A DNA stretch of 64,000 nucleotides from Deltaproteobacteria bacterium (lineage in GTDB: Bacteria > Bdellovibrionota_B > Oligoflexia > Oligoflexales > CAIYRB01): the NCBI GenBank assembly GCA_016874735.1, contig VGTI01000002.1:178733-242732 (forward strand), given 5' to 3'. The first letter of the stretch is position 1. Each line of letters opens with the position of its first letter. The position numbers were made by a program, and so were the translations under genes. Shown piece after piece: positions 52,054-61,333 of this stretch. The notes below the pieces were generated by a model. That model ran no database searches. It saw nothing but the letters and a program-made list of their open reading frames with translations, and was not told where the DNA came from.

Positions 52054-53650
52054 ACGGGGGCTCCATACGCCAAGCCAATACGTACTTAAAGAATGCGAAC
52101 GGCTCAACCTGGACACCGCTGAGTCGCTGCTGATGTGCCGCATGATGCTGAAGCGTCCACAAATAAGCGTAAGGAGCCTCCTCTGCTAGCAGCGCATGCA
52201 ATTTATGATAAATAGCTCGTTTTAAGTCGGAGTCGTTGGTGGCATCAGCTTCAGTTAGTAGGCCATCAACCTCTGGGTTCTTAAACATGACAAAATTGTT
52301 ACCCCACGGCTTTGCGCTAGAACTATGAAACAGACTCGTTATGTTACTTGCATCGTCAAAGGACCAGGAGGCAATAGTCACATCATAATCATGCTGACCC
52401 ATAACCTTTGTTTTCCACACTAACCAGTCCATGAATTTGAGCTCAAGCTTCACACCGACGGCCTCAAGATATCCTTGAAATGCCACGACCACGCGCTTGA
52501 TCATTTCACTCTCACCCGCAAGAGGCACAGCAAAAGTGAGAGTTACAGGCTCACCAGAGGGCGTAAATAACTTGTTGTCTTTATACCGAAGGCCGGCTGA
52601 CTGCAGCATGGCACGTGCTCTGGAAACATCGAAATTCACCGGTTTAACGTCCAAATTATAGGCCCATGAGGTTGGGGGTAGGGGACCAGAAATAAGGCGC
52701 CCCCTCCCTTGAAAAAACGCATCGATCATCTCTTGGCGATTTATTGCCTGGCTTAAGGCGAGACGCACACGTTTGTCTTTCAAAATACCGCGCTGCGTAT
52801 TCATGGCAAAAAATGAAAACGACAGCGCATCATAGGGTAGTACCACAAGTTTATTATCACCCAATAGTTCGCCCAAATCCCTCGGGCTGACGTAAGTAAC
52901 CAGATCTAAAGAATTAAACATGAGTGACTGTGCCATAACGTTCTGGTCAGCATAGGCCTTCATGATGATTTGGGGTATTTGAGACCGTCCCTTAAAGTAG
53001 CGCGGGTTAGCTGACAACATCACCTCGCCATTGCTCGTCGCTTTTACAAAACCGTAAGGCCCGGTACCGATAGGACGTCGCGCAAATTCACTTGTCCTGC
53101 TCAAAAATGGTGTGCTGCCTAGAATGTGTGCTGGCAGGATCTTAAAGGTCAATAAACGAAGAGGATCCGTCATAGCTCGGTTTAGCCTGACGATAATCTG
53201 ATAAGGGCCGACTTTTTCAACACTTTTGAGAGCGAGAAAGCGCTCTTTGTTCGGAATTTCGCTGCTTGCGTTTGTGATTAATCTAACCGTGTTCCCCACA
53301 TCTTCTGAGCCAAATTTGGCGTTCGGCTCTGGCTTGTCTAACTGATCGTGCCAATAAACGTCATCGCGAAGGGTTAAGCTGATTGCTGTCCCACCCTCTA
53401 TGATCTTCCAACTCTTGGCTAGGGACGGCACATACGATTCTCCTGGGCCAAGTTCAACCAGGGAGTCAAATAAGAGATCCCCAAGTCTTTGGCCTGCTGC
53501 CTCAGGTGCTGTGTAGGGATCTAGACCCTCTAATCTCGTGGTTTCGCCATAACTTAGGGTCTCTATCGCCGCGGCAACTACACCCGGTGAAGCCATGACC
53601 ACACCACAAGCTATCATCAAAATTTGCTTTGCAAACAGCACGAATCTCAT
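52040..53650 (-). CDS. Family 5 extracellular solute-binding protein
   Basis: A 536-residue periplasmic protein of the DppA/OppA type. A signal peptide ends near SPGVVAAA. Family marks are RLEGLDPYTAPEAAG, LAKSWKIIEGGTAISLTLRDDVYWHD, RPIGTGPYGFVK and RVRLALSQAINRQEMIDAFF. Such proteins deliver peptides or similar ligands to ABC permeases, but no permease or ATPase gene is nearby; here it is embedded in a lipoprotein operon, so a sensing or structural role is possible. Confidence 0.9.
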   Translation of the reverse strand: MRFVLFAKQILMIACGVVMASPGVVAAAIETLSYGETTRLEGLDPYTAPEAAGQRLGDLLFDSLVELGPGESYVPSLAKSWKIIEGGTAISLTLRDDVYWHDQLDKPEPNAKFGSEDVGNTVRLITNASSEIPNKERFLALKSVEKVGPYQIIVRLNRAMTDPLRLLTFKILPAHILGSTPFLSRTSEFARRPIGTGPYGFVKATSNGEVMLSANPRYFKGRSQIPQIIMKAYADQNVMAQSLMFNSLDLVTYVSPRDLGELLGDNKLVVLPYDALSFSFFAMNTQRGILKDKRVRLALSQAINRQEMIDAFFQGRGRLISGPLPPTSWAYNLDVKPVNFDVSRARAMLQSAGLRYKDNKLFTPSGEPVTLTFAVPLAGESEMIKRVVVAFQGYLEAVGVKLELKFMDWLVWKTKVMGQHDYDVTIASWSFDDASNITSLFHSSSAKPWGNNFVMFKNPEVDGLLTEADATNDSDLKRAIYHKLHALLAEEAPYAYLWTLQHHAAHQQRLSGVQVEPFAFFKYVLAWRMEPPYVQN

Positions 53651-53662
53651 GACTGCCCCTAA

Positions 53663-55027
53663 CTATAAATTATGAAGATAACGAATTGGCGCATTAGTCA
53701 ATATTGGTTGCTGAATCTGTGCCCCTTGGTTGGTAAGAGCCAGGAATACTCGATCCCAAGCGCCAACCTGAGCTCTGAAACTTAGTATGCCAAGCCTTGA
53801 AATGAGAAGATCTCGATTCATGCGGGTATTCGTGTTAAATAAATAACTTTTACCGCTGGAAATATCATAAGCATAAATCGGATTTGCGACAGATATGTCG
53901 TGCTTCACATAGAACACCTTTCGGCTGTCTGGAGACCAAGCCGGACCAGTATTAAGGTCGATCACCACGTCTTCAGCGACCAACATTCCTTTCAGTTCTC
54001 TCAGAGTATAGGTGCGCCCCTCCTTATAGGGGACTACTGCAATATCCCAACGTCCATCCTGAGTATCCACTTGTGAACCCTCATGAACATAAAAAGCAAC
54101 TAGTCGTCCATCGGGCGACACGGTAGGCCGCAGATGATCCGCGCCTGCCTCAGTTAACGGGAATGGCCGCTGCCAAGTCTCACCATGCCTGCGAACAACA
54201 TTTAGATTGTGCCGCAGCGCATCACCCGAGGAGTATATTAGAGCATCGCCCGATGGAAACCACTCTGGGAAAATATCGACACTGTCACTGTCAGATAGGC
54301 GACTTAGCACCCTTTCCGATAGATTCATTAGGTAGATATCACCGCGACCTGATCGTGCACTAACGAAAGCTATTTCATTTCGTCGTGGGCTCCACGTGGC
54401 ATAACCGTCCTTACTCTTACTTCGACCCACGGACTCCTCGCTCGCACCTACGGCACCTATATAGATGCTGTATTCACCAACACCACCATTTGACATGAAG
54501 GCAAATCGAGTGGAGTCAGAGGACCATCTCAAACCAGCATTGTAGGACTGCACCGATCGAGGGACCATCCCATCCAGAAAATCTTGTGAACCCTTGGGAA
54601 TGATCTGTAATTCTCGAGAGTAGTTTCCTATCAGATCCTTCAGCATAATTTTGCGAAAACCATCGATGAGAATCTCGTAACCCAGGTACACACCATCGGC
54701 TGACCAGCTCAAATTGGCTTCGTTGAACTTATTTTCCGCGGCATTTAGCTGCTTCACCTCAATTAAAACTACACCTTGCCGGGCATCGCCTAGCTTTGGA
54801 TAAACTCTTGCAAATGTCCTAGAACCGGCAAAAAATTCTCCAATAAATCGCGGAAAATAATCACCGTCACGCGCAACAAAACCCTCTAGCGGTACACCAG
54901 CGTCGGGCTCCGTGACGCGACTTTCACCAAGCTTAAAATGACAAGCACTCAGGACAAGATTCGCAGTGATGGCGCCCAAAAAACCGCGACACCATATCCT
55001 CGAAACTTTTACCTTGAACCTCAGCAC
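53663..55027 (-). CDS. TolB-like beta-propeller lipoprotein
   Basis: A 454-residue predicted lipoprotein. The signal peptide ends in NLVLSAC. Six or so propeller blades are visible as WSADGVYLGYE, RWSSDSTRFAFMSN, TWSPRRNEIAFVSARSGRGD, PEWFPSGDALIYSS, TVSPDGRLVAFYV and AWSPDSRKVFYVK, the WD40-like (PD40) pattern of TolB. No N-terminal TolB domain is evident. GTG start nine bases after a GAGG site, three bases from the previous stop. Likely a docking platform for its operon partners. Confidence 0.82.
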   Translation of the reverse strand: MLRFKVKVSRIWCRGFLGAITANLVLSACHFKLGESRVTEPDAGVPLEGFVARDGDYFPRFIGEFFAGSRTFARVYPKLGDARQGVVLIEVKQLNAAENKFNEANLSWSADGVYLGYEILIDGFRKIMLKDLIGNYSRELQIIPKGSQDFLDGMVPRSVQSYNAGLRWSSDSTRFAFMSNGGVGEYSIYIGAVGASEESVGRSKSKDGYATWSPRRNEIAFVSARSGRGDIYLMNLSERVLSRLSDSDSVDIFPEWFPSGDALIYSSGDALRHNLNVVRRHGETWQRPFPLTEAGADHLRPTVSPDGRLVAFYVHEGSQVDTQDGRWDIAVVPYKEGRTYTLRELKGMLVAEDVVIDLNTGPAWSPDSRKVFYVKHDISVANPIYAYDISSGKSYLFNTNTRMNRDLLISRLGILSFRAQVGAWDRVFLALTNQGAQIQQPILTNAPIRYLHNL

Positions 55028-55030
55028 CGA

Positions 55031-57937
55031 TTATTGCCTCATAGTGCCACGCGCGCCACCGAGTTGGGCTGACGCTTGTTTGAGGAACACCTCTGCATTA
55101 CCGATAAACGCCTTTGCATCATCATTCACCGGAATGGTCCGCGCACTACCCTCTAAGTAATTACGCCAACCGCGAACAGTTTCCACGAGTAGCTTAGGAT
55201 CCTGCGTTACCGTCCACAAACGATGGCGGGAAAGGGCTCGGTGGTAATCGACGTTATGAACGGCTTGGGGGTAGTCCTTCGCTGCTACAAAACGTAGGAA
55301 CGGCATGACACGATCCAGGACTTCAAGTGCTTTTTGGTAATGAGCCCTAGCGGCTTCCGGATTTTCCAGGGCTAATTTCTCGCCAGTTGCAAACAAAGCG
55401 ATCCCCTCATTGATGTGGGATGGTACAAATCGTTTATCGTTGAATTGTTTAACGGCCTCGCTTGCGGTTACTTGGCCAAATGCTGCCGCCGCTTTAGCCG
55501 GCTGGTCTAGTTGATTCAAATAAATTTCACCGATCTCATGCCTGGCCATTAAGTAATCAGTATGATCTGGCTTTACTTGATTGAGACGATCTATTGCTTC
55601 CTCGGGTTTTCCGCTTTTTAGTAAATCTAGAGCTATCGATCTCAAGTCTGGGTCAAGTACTATTGACTCCTCTCCTACTAACTCAAGTGCACCTTGATCA
55701 AGCTCCAGAACGGTTTTATAGCCTCTGTAGCCCGGCACCCCTTCAAGCTCCAGTTTGATAAATCCACTATGCACTGTGATTGGTGTTACAAGCGGTGTCA
55801 CCCCAACTACATTTCCATCAATTTTGACCGTGGCCTTGCTCGGCTTAGAGTCAACTTTAAGTATGGCGCTTAGCCTTTGCATGACGATGTTTGAACTATT
55901 TTTGCCATTTGCGGACAAGACCCCATGATGCTCACTGAAGCCGATCTTTACGATTTTAAGTTCACCACTGCCAGTTTGTGGTAACACTAACCGACCCTCA
56001 GCATCTGTCGATCCAATCCACTCATCATTTAAATAAACATTGGCCTGGGAGACCGCATGAGCCGTGTTACCTCGACCCTCAAATACGCGTATCTCTGCGG
56101 TGCGATCCTCACTGTTTTTGCGACCTCGCAGTTTAACGAGATCTCCCCGTCCGACCGTGGCTCGAGGTAGGACTTGATTGATACCACAAATAGCGGAGTC
56201 GTCTTGTACGGAGCGGACTGTCAAAGTCCCGATGCGACCAAAACTTTGCCTTCGACCCAACTTTTCAGCCTGCGTGCCGTAGAGATCGAATTGATCACCT
56301 GGTTTTATACCAAAGCCCTGCGTGCGACCAAGGTTGATGACGACACGATCACCATCCCTTTTGAGAACTGCACCTTCAAACGGAAAAACCCGATCAATGC
56401 GTTCTGCCATTTTCGCTATATTTTTATCCACTGCATTTAGGTCATCGATACTAACTATTTCCTCTTTCGCTGCAGCGATCGTTTTGCCATCGCTATTTAT
56501 CACCATTAATTCCAGTACCGGTTTTGGCCCAATCATCAGGTTGGGCTGAATGACGGCATCCATCATGGCGTTAAGGTCTGTGTTCTTCCACCCACGTTTG
56601 GCGACAGTTCGGATATCAGTGCCTATCTTTTTCGCTCTCTGCTCAATCTGCTCTAGAGGAACCTCTTTGAATGCCATGGAACCAAATATATGTTTACGCA
56701 CAGATGTATCCAAAAGACGGTTGATCTCAGTCAATCGCTTGCTGAGGTCCCTTCGATTGGCACCACCTGAGACGACGAGATTGAGCAAAGAAATCCGTGC
56801 CGCCGGCGGTTCTAGCGGTGCAAAATATTTAACCAGGGTCATCTGATCAGAGGCAACGAAATCAGTTTCAAATTGCTCAGGAATATATGACTCCGGCTTG
56901 AGACCCACAGGCACCAGCTCCTCACCTTTGCCTTTAAAAACGTAAGAAAGCCGTCCAAAGCGATCCGTATTCCCCACCAACTTGCCGCGCACATGTACTT
57001 CGACATCCTCCAAACCATAAACGTGACCGTATGACTCAGTAACGGCATACACATCTAGGGTTCGTCCCTGCTCAAGCTGAATTCTAACTTTATCACGAAG
57101 GTTACTGGTGATTTTTAGTACGCCAGTTTTAAATCCATTTTTCGTGGCCACCAAATTTAACTCGCCACTGGGTTTTTTTGCGAATCTAATGACACAACGT
57201 CCACGTTGGTTGGTCGTACACCCGGATTTCAGTTGACTCGCACCTTCCTCACCAACAGCGACTTCAACGCCAGCAAGCGGATTTGTGCCGGAAACGACAT
57301 GTATGGTAACCAAATGAGGCGCCTCAGTGACAACGCCATCCAGCCTGGATTTTTCTTCACCAAGCGAAGTCTTAGCCACACCTTGGTTTTCTATGCCTTC
57401 TTTGGGCGTTTCATCTCCGATATTTGTCGCGATTGAAGGTAAATTTTGTTGCGTAAGTTCCGGCTCTCTTGGCTGATCCACGTGGGACTCAGACTGCCTC
57501 TCCGCGTCGCTATCGGTTGTCACATCCTGCATGCCCTCTTCAACAGAGCCTGCTGCCGTGATTGGTGGTCCTGCAAGTGTCTTGGCAGACTCAGGGCTTG
57601 GCTTTGGCACAAAATAAAGCACAGCTGCCACGGTAACTTCCTGGGGCGTAACACTACTCACATCGAATGTTTGCGTGTATGGCGCAAAGTAATGCGTATC
57701 ACTATCTTTTTTAATTTCGAGCTTCTTAGTGGCTGCCACTGGCAGCTTCAGCTCGCCCCGGAATGCTCCGTCATTCGTAGTTTGGCCAATGATTTTTCCA
57801 TCTACGATCACCTGAGCTGCATGTACAGGTTCACCTTGATTGGTCCGCGCATCTACAAGAAACCGAACCGTAGTCTCCTTAGGCTTACAGCAAAGGCTCA
57901 GAGCAACCAGCAGCCAGATAGTGACTTGCCTTACCAT
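55031..57937 (-). CDS. 968-residue multidomain lipoprotein with PEGA domain
   Basis: A predicted lipoprotein (lipobox ALSLCC, GGAGG site before ATG). Domains in order: a carboxypeptidase-regulatory-like beta domain (about 22-110), a Glu/Pro-rich linker (110-200), two or three similar beta sandwiches (205-390), a CsgG/FlgT-C-like region (390-620; VVINLGRTQGFGIKPGDQFD), another small beta domain (625-690), a PEGA domain (690-760; VDSKPSKATVKIDGNVVG) and TPR-like helices to the end. A large scaffold of beta modules suits an envelope-spanning assembly. Whole-protein function unknown. Confidence 0.75.
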   Translation of the reverse strand: MVRQVTIWLLVALSLCCKPKETTVRFLVDARTNQGEPVHAAQVIVDGKIIGQTTNDGAFRGELKLPVAATKKLEIKKDSDTHYFAPYTQTFDVSSVTPQEVTVAAVLYFVPKPSPESAKTLAGPPITAAGSVEEGMQDVTTDSDAERQSESHVDQPREPELTQQNLPSIATNIGDETPKEGIENQGVAKTSLGEEKSRLDGVVTEAPHLVTIHVVSGTNPLAGVEVAVGEEGASQLKSGCTTNQRGRCVIRFAKKPSGELNLVATKNGFKTGVLKITSNLRDKVRIQLEQGRTLDVYAVTESYGHVYGLEDVEVHVRGKLVGNTDRFGRLSYVFKGKGEELVPVGLKPESYIPEQFETDFVASDQMTLVKYFAPLEPPAARISLLNLVVSGGANRRDLSKRLTEINRLLDTSVRKHIFGSMAFKEVPLEQIEQRAKKIGTDIRTVAKRGWKNTDLNAMMDAVIQPNLMIGPKPVLELMVINSDGKTIAAAKEEIVSIDDLNAVDKNIAKMAERIDRVFPFEGAVLKRDGDRVVINLGRTQGFGIKPGDQFDLYGTQAEKLGRRQSFGRIGTLTVRSVQDDSAICGINQVLPRATVGRGDLVKLRGRKNSEDRTAEIRVFEGRGNTAHAVSQANVYLNDEWIGSTDAEGRLVLPQTGSGELKIVKIGFSEHHGVLSANGKNSSNIVMQRLSAILKVDSKPSKATVKIDGNVVGVTPLVTPITVHSGFIKLELEGVPGYRGYKTVLELDQGALELVGEESIVLDPDLRSIALDLLKSGKPEEAIDRLNQVKPDHTDYLMARHEIGEIYLNQLDQPAKAAAAFGQVTASEAVKQFNDKRFVPSHINEGIALFATGEKLALENPEAARAHYQKALEVLDRVMPFLRFVAAKDYPQAVHNVDYHRALSRHRLWTVTQDPKLLVETVRGWRNYLEGSARTIPVNDDAKAFIGNAEVFLKQASAQLGGARGTMRQ

Positions 57938-57954
57938 GCGCGACCTCCATTAAT

Positions 57955-58365
57955 TTACAGGCTGGGCGGGGCAAGATTGGCACCACCGGCGCCCCGTCCA
58001 TCTTCGATTGTTCTCTGAACCTGGCTAGCTCTCAATGAGGTCCGAGGTAATGGCCTGAGATCCAGGTCGATTTTTTTACTCGAGCCGTCGAGATTGACGT
58101 GCGTTGATGCCACTGCGAAGCCTGGCACCAGCGCTTCTACCAAACAGTCCCCTACCGGTAGTTGCTCTTCAGTCGCGAAAGTGCCATCGGGTTTCACGGA
58201 TATAATGATGGAACCGACTCGCTGCCCTGAGGTAGTAGCGGCGAGTGGCGTTATGTTAACTTTGGCATCTGGGCCTAAGATTTGACCATGGCTATCCAAG
58301 CGCCCTGCCAGACTGGGGGCACAACTTGAAGCGACGACACTTAGAAAAAATAGTCCTCTCTTCAT
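57955..58365 (-). CDS. Small orphan lipoprotein with beta-sandwich features
   Basis: A 136-residue predicted lipoprotein: signal peptide LFFLSVVASSC with the anchored cysteine, then a beta-rich region (GSIIISVKPDGTFATEEQLP, VGDCLVEALVPGF) like a carboxypeptidase-regulatory or transthyretin-type fold, and a Gly/Pro tail. An AAGGA site lies eight bases before ATG 58365. The start overlaps the upstream SH3-type gene by four bases. Confidence 0.7.
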   Translation of the reverse strand: MKRGLFFLSVVASSCAPSLAGRLDSHGQILGPDAKVNITPLAATTSGQRVGSIIISVKPDGTFATEEQLPVGDCLVEALVPGFAVASTHVNLDGSSKKIDLDLRPLPRTSLRASQVQRTIEDGRGAGGANLAPPSL

Positions 58366-58973
58366 AGAACGTCCTTTCGCGACAACCAAACCACCGAGTT
58401 AGTTTCCGCGAGCCAAACAAGAGCACCGTGATCGGTCAACCTTAGAGTCCGGAACATAGTCCCACGCGATACCTGGGCAGCGGCCAGGGCATTCTGTCCA
58501 TATAGCCACACCTTGTCCGTATCATGAACGACCTGAACGACTGGCAACCTCTGACTTCGCAGATGAATGGAATGAGTGTTTAGCTTAGCACGAGAGAGTG
58601 CTTGGCTGTGAACCCAGGCTACCGGACCATCATGAATTGGTAAAATTTTGCGCCACACCCCATGCTGGCTCAATATCACGACCTCCGTGTCGCGCTGCAA
58701 AAAAACATCGAGTAACTCAAAATGCGACCCAGGACCAACGCGCATCTCAGCCCTGGGCCGTGCCACACGACTGGTCATAACTACATAAGGGGCGACTACA
58801 ATATCGGTGGGAACATCACCGCGGGCATTGATAATCTTACTTTTTGGTAACACGGTAGCAGCTTGAACCCGCTGCGCTGCAAAGCCTCCGTCAGACCGCA
58901 CCGAGGTGACGCAGCCGCTCGAGAGTCCCCATGTCAATACAAAACAAAAAGTACACCAGTGCAGCTGACTCAT
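58362..58973 (-). CDS. SH3-like-domain lipoprotein
   Basis: A 203-residue predicted lipoprotein (lipobox LSSGC). Residues about 70-130 resemble a bacterial SH3 domain: PRAEMRVGPGSHFELLDVF, DTEVVILSQHGVWRKIL, and GPVAWVHSQAL. Bacterial SH3 domains often bind peptidoglycan or proteins. ATG at 58973 is chosen over TTG at 58982, which would overlap the upstream stop by four bases. Confidence 0.72.
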   Translation of the reverse strand: MSQLHWCTFCFVLTWGLSSGCVTSVRSDGGFAAQRVQAATVLPKSKIINARGDVPTDIVVAPYVVMTSRVARPRAEMRVGPGSHFELLDVFLQRDTEVVILSQHGVWRKILPIHDGPVAWVHSQALSRAKLNTHSIHLRSQRLPVVQVVHDTDKVWLYGQNALAAAQVSRGTMFRTLRLTDHGALVWLAETNSVVWLSRKDVL

Positions 58974-58978
58974 AGTAA

Positions 58979-59899
58979 TCAACCTGATTTAGCAGCTCCA
59001 CCGGTTCTAGGACTTTTGTCCCACCCTTGCTTGCCTATGTGAAGCTTGACCGGCAGATCGTAGGATGAGATAGCCTGCCCCTGCGTACCGATGACAGCAA
59101 TATGGACTTTCGTAAAGGTTCCAGTCTTATTTGGGATCAGGGGAAACTTGAGACCCTTTTGCTTAAACCGCTTGATGGCGAAGGATGTGGCCTTAAGTGG
59201 CTGAGTAGGTACACCCTTATCCGAGACGGCAATGTCCTTGGGAGCCCCGATAAAAAGCTTTTCTCCTTGATCGGATGTAAACTCGGCCACTGCGAAAATA
59301 TAGCCCTCGACAAAATCGACACCGGGACGTGTGGTAAGATCAAATTTCAACTCGAGGGAATTCGGATGGGTCAACAGGTTCGGACGTCCTATCGCGACGA
59401 TCGCCTCCTCGTCCTCATCCACGCTCGGGCCTGCCTGCTCCGCCTGACTCAAGACAGCCGGCTTCTGGTCCAACTCGCTTGTGCCCGTTACCGATGGTTG
59501 TTTAGGGGTCTTATCTTTATCCGCCAATGCCAGCTGATTACTGGGACTTGATGCAGTTTTTTTCTGATCGGAGGCAATGTCGGTAGGAGGCGTAGCCGAT
59601 TTCGGTTGCGGTGGATAGGCTATTTCAAAGACGTTATCGACTCTGGTCTCGTAATCAAAAACTGTACTGAGAGCCACTTGCAGCCGTTGCTCGAGACTCG
59701 TTTTTTCACTTTGTAGCCCAAAAACAATGGCAATACTTGCTACTGACCAAATAATTAGGGTGAGAAAGAACCCTAGTACCCACCTAAACTGATTCAGCGA
59801 CATCGTAAGAGTGTGGGTCTTGGAGCTATCAATGAAATAAATAATATTGAGCTGGCGCTGCCGCCCGGCCAATGATGGATCTTCATCGAGCTTACTCAT
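58979..59899 (-). CDS. Single-pass inner-membrane protein, first gene of the lipoprotein operon
   Basis: A 306-residue protein. A short cytoplasmic start precedes one membrane helix (FRWVLGFFLTLIIWSVASIA, about 39-62). A short coiled segment, a disordered Lys/Ser/Pro/Gln linker (95-165) and a C-terminal beta domain (170-300; LELKFDLTTRPGVDFVEGYIF, FTKVHIAVIG) follow. The topology puts the beta domain in the periplasm, where it could hold the lipoproteins encoded downstream. No family recognised. A GCCGATAA box lies upstream at 59920-59927 but lacks a matching partner box. Confidence 0.7.
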   Translation of the reverse strand: MSKLDEDPSLAGRQRQLNIIYFIDSSKTHTLTMSLNQFRWVLGFFLTLIIWSVASIAIVFGLQSEKTSLEQRLQVALSTVFDYETRVDNVFEIAYPPQPKSATPPTDIASDQKKTASSPSNQLALADKDKTPKQPSVTGTSELDQKPAVLSQAEQAGPSVDEDEEAIVAIGRPNLLTHPNSLELKFDLTTRPGVDFVEGYIFAVAEFTSDQGEKLFIGAPKDIAVSDKGVPTQPLKATSFAIKRFKQKGLKFPLIPNKTGTFTKVHIAVIGTQGQAISSYDLPVKLHIGKQGWDKSPRTGGAAKSG

Positions 59900-60115
59900 A
59901 ACTCACTGCTCTTTATACGTTATCGGCTAAATGACCAAAGATATATGTCAAGTCTATGCTTAGTGGACGTTAAAGGCAACTAAGGCGGTATTTTGCAGTT
60001 CCGTAAAAAATCGGAAATGAAATACGTCAACCTATGGGTCCCACATGATAAGATTATGACTTTGAGTATCTTTCCCAACCCCCACTTCATCCTGTATAGT
60101 CCTCAGGAGGGAGCT

Positions 60116-61333
60116 ATGTTGACGCCGTCTGCCAACAATCCAGAGTTACGCATCGCAATTTACCGAGCCTCGAGCCTAGGGGACGTGGTGCTCGCAAGTG
60201 CCTGCCTGGATTTGCTGGCTCAACTTTCGATACCGATGCAGATCACCTGGATAGGTAGGGGTGCGGCACTTGAACTTCTCGCCAAGAGTTGGCCAGATTT
60301 ACGGACTGTCACTATCGACAAAGGGGCGGGATTGCCTGAACTAGGGCGCGTCGTTTCCGAGCTTCAGTCCACTCATCTTTTTATCGACCTGCAGAACAAT
60401 CTGCGTTCCCAATGGCTGGCCAGAAACCTGAAAACTCTGCACAGAGTGCCTTATTTTGTCGCAGACAAGGCTCAATTAGCCCGTAACAGATTATTATTCG
60501 AAGCACGCGTCCGGGGACGGCGACGACCGCTACCGGAAAGGGCCCAACTGGCCGCCACCTTTCAGTTCAATATGATGGCCGATACGCTCCGAAAGGCATT
60601 GCGGTTCCAGCTTCCGCTCGAACTGCGCAATGGGCTGGATAATCTGAATTGTCGACCTCGATTGCCGATTCCGACGGGTTTTGATCCACCATGGCGCAAG
60701 GAGCTTCGCTTTGGCAGCTGGCTCGCAGTTGCTCCCGGTGCCGCTCATGCCACCAAGCAGGCCCCACTCGAAAGCTTGATCGGTGTCCTTGATACTGTGC
60801 GGAGTCGTGCGCGCCTTAGCGATGGCATGAAGGCATCACCGTTAGGCCTGATCTTTTTAGGCGACAACAAGGACCGCCAATTTGCTAGACAAATACTCGA
60901 CGGATTAGCATGGGATGGACCGGTTTTAAACCTAGCTGGAAAGCTCTCTCTTTGGGAGTCGGCCGTCGCCCTGAGTGAAGCTCGATGCCTACTCAGTAAT
61001 GATTCGTCGCTCAGTCATATTGCAGAAGCTGTTGATACCCCGGCGGCAGTGTTATTTGGACCGACGGTGGAGGCTTTTGGTTTTGCTCCTAGAATGCCTG
61101 GCAGCCGCGCTTTTTCGAGCCCTATCGGTTGTAGACCTTGCTCCAAGCACGGCAAAGTAAGTTGTCGCTTTGGTGACAAATTATGTTTCGCATCCTTGCC
61201 ACTTGCTCCAGTCGCCGAGCATCTTCTACGACTTTTGGCAGTAAAGCCCAACGCTGCAGTGAATACAGGCACAGCTTATTTCAAACGCCAAGGGACCACA
61301 CCTCCCGAAGATCGTGGGTATCTTAACTCATGA
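60116..61333 (+). CDS. Glycosyltransferase family 9 (heptosyltransferase-like)
   Basis: A 405-residue GT9 enzyme that likely adds heptose to the LPS core from ADP-heptose. Features are IAIYRASSLGDVVLASACLD at the start, FIDLQNNLRS, LAVAPGAAHATKQAP, and the donor-binding LLSNDSSLSHIAEAV with AVLFGPTVEAFGF. A cysteine-rich end (IGCRPCSKHGKVSCRFGDKLC) is common in the WaaF group. ATG at 60116 has AGGAGGGAG; the in-frame start at 59993 would add an unmatched extension. The waaA gene overlaps its stop. Confidence 0.88.
   Translation: MLTPSANNPELRIAIYRASSLGDVVLASACLDLLAQLSIPMQITWIGRGAALELLAKSWPDLRTVTIDKGAGLPELGRVVSELQSTHLFIDLQNNLRSQWLARNLKTLHRVPYFVADKAQLARNRLLFEARVRGRRRPLPERAQLAATFQFNMMADTLRKALRFQLPLELRNGLDNLNCRPRLPIPTGFDPPWRKELRFGSWLAVAPGAAHATKQAPLESLIGVLDTVRSRARLSDGMKASPLGLIFLGDNKDRQFARQILDGLAWDGPVLNLAGKLSLWESAVALSEARCLLSNDSSLSHIAEAVDTPAAVLFGPTVEAFGFAPRMPGSRAFSSPIGCRPCSKHGKVSCRFGDKLCFASLPLAPVAEHLLRLLAVKPNAAVNTGTAYFKRQGTTPPEDRGYLNS

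Noticed and set aside
52040..53650. A peptide ABC import operon around the family 5 solute-binding protein
   Set aside because: No permease or ATPase gene is adjacent; flanking genes are a PilZ protein and envelope lipoproteins.
57446..58018. 190-codon plus-strand open frame opposite the 968-residue lipoprotein start
   Set aside because: It spans the opposite-strand signal peptides and intergenic gap of a clear minus-strand operon; composition is unlike neighbouring proteins.
59920..59951. GCCGATAA box and TTGACA upstream of the 58979-59899 gene
   Set aside because: The GCCGATAA has no TAAA-type partner box at the right distance, and the TTGACA has no sigma-70 -10 box 16-18 bases away, so I did not call a promoter.
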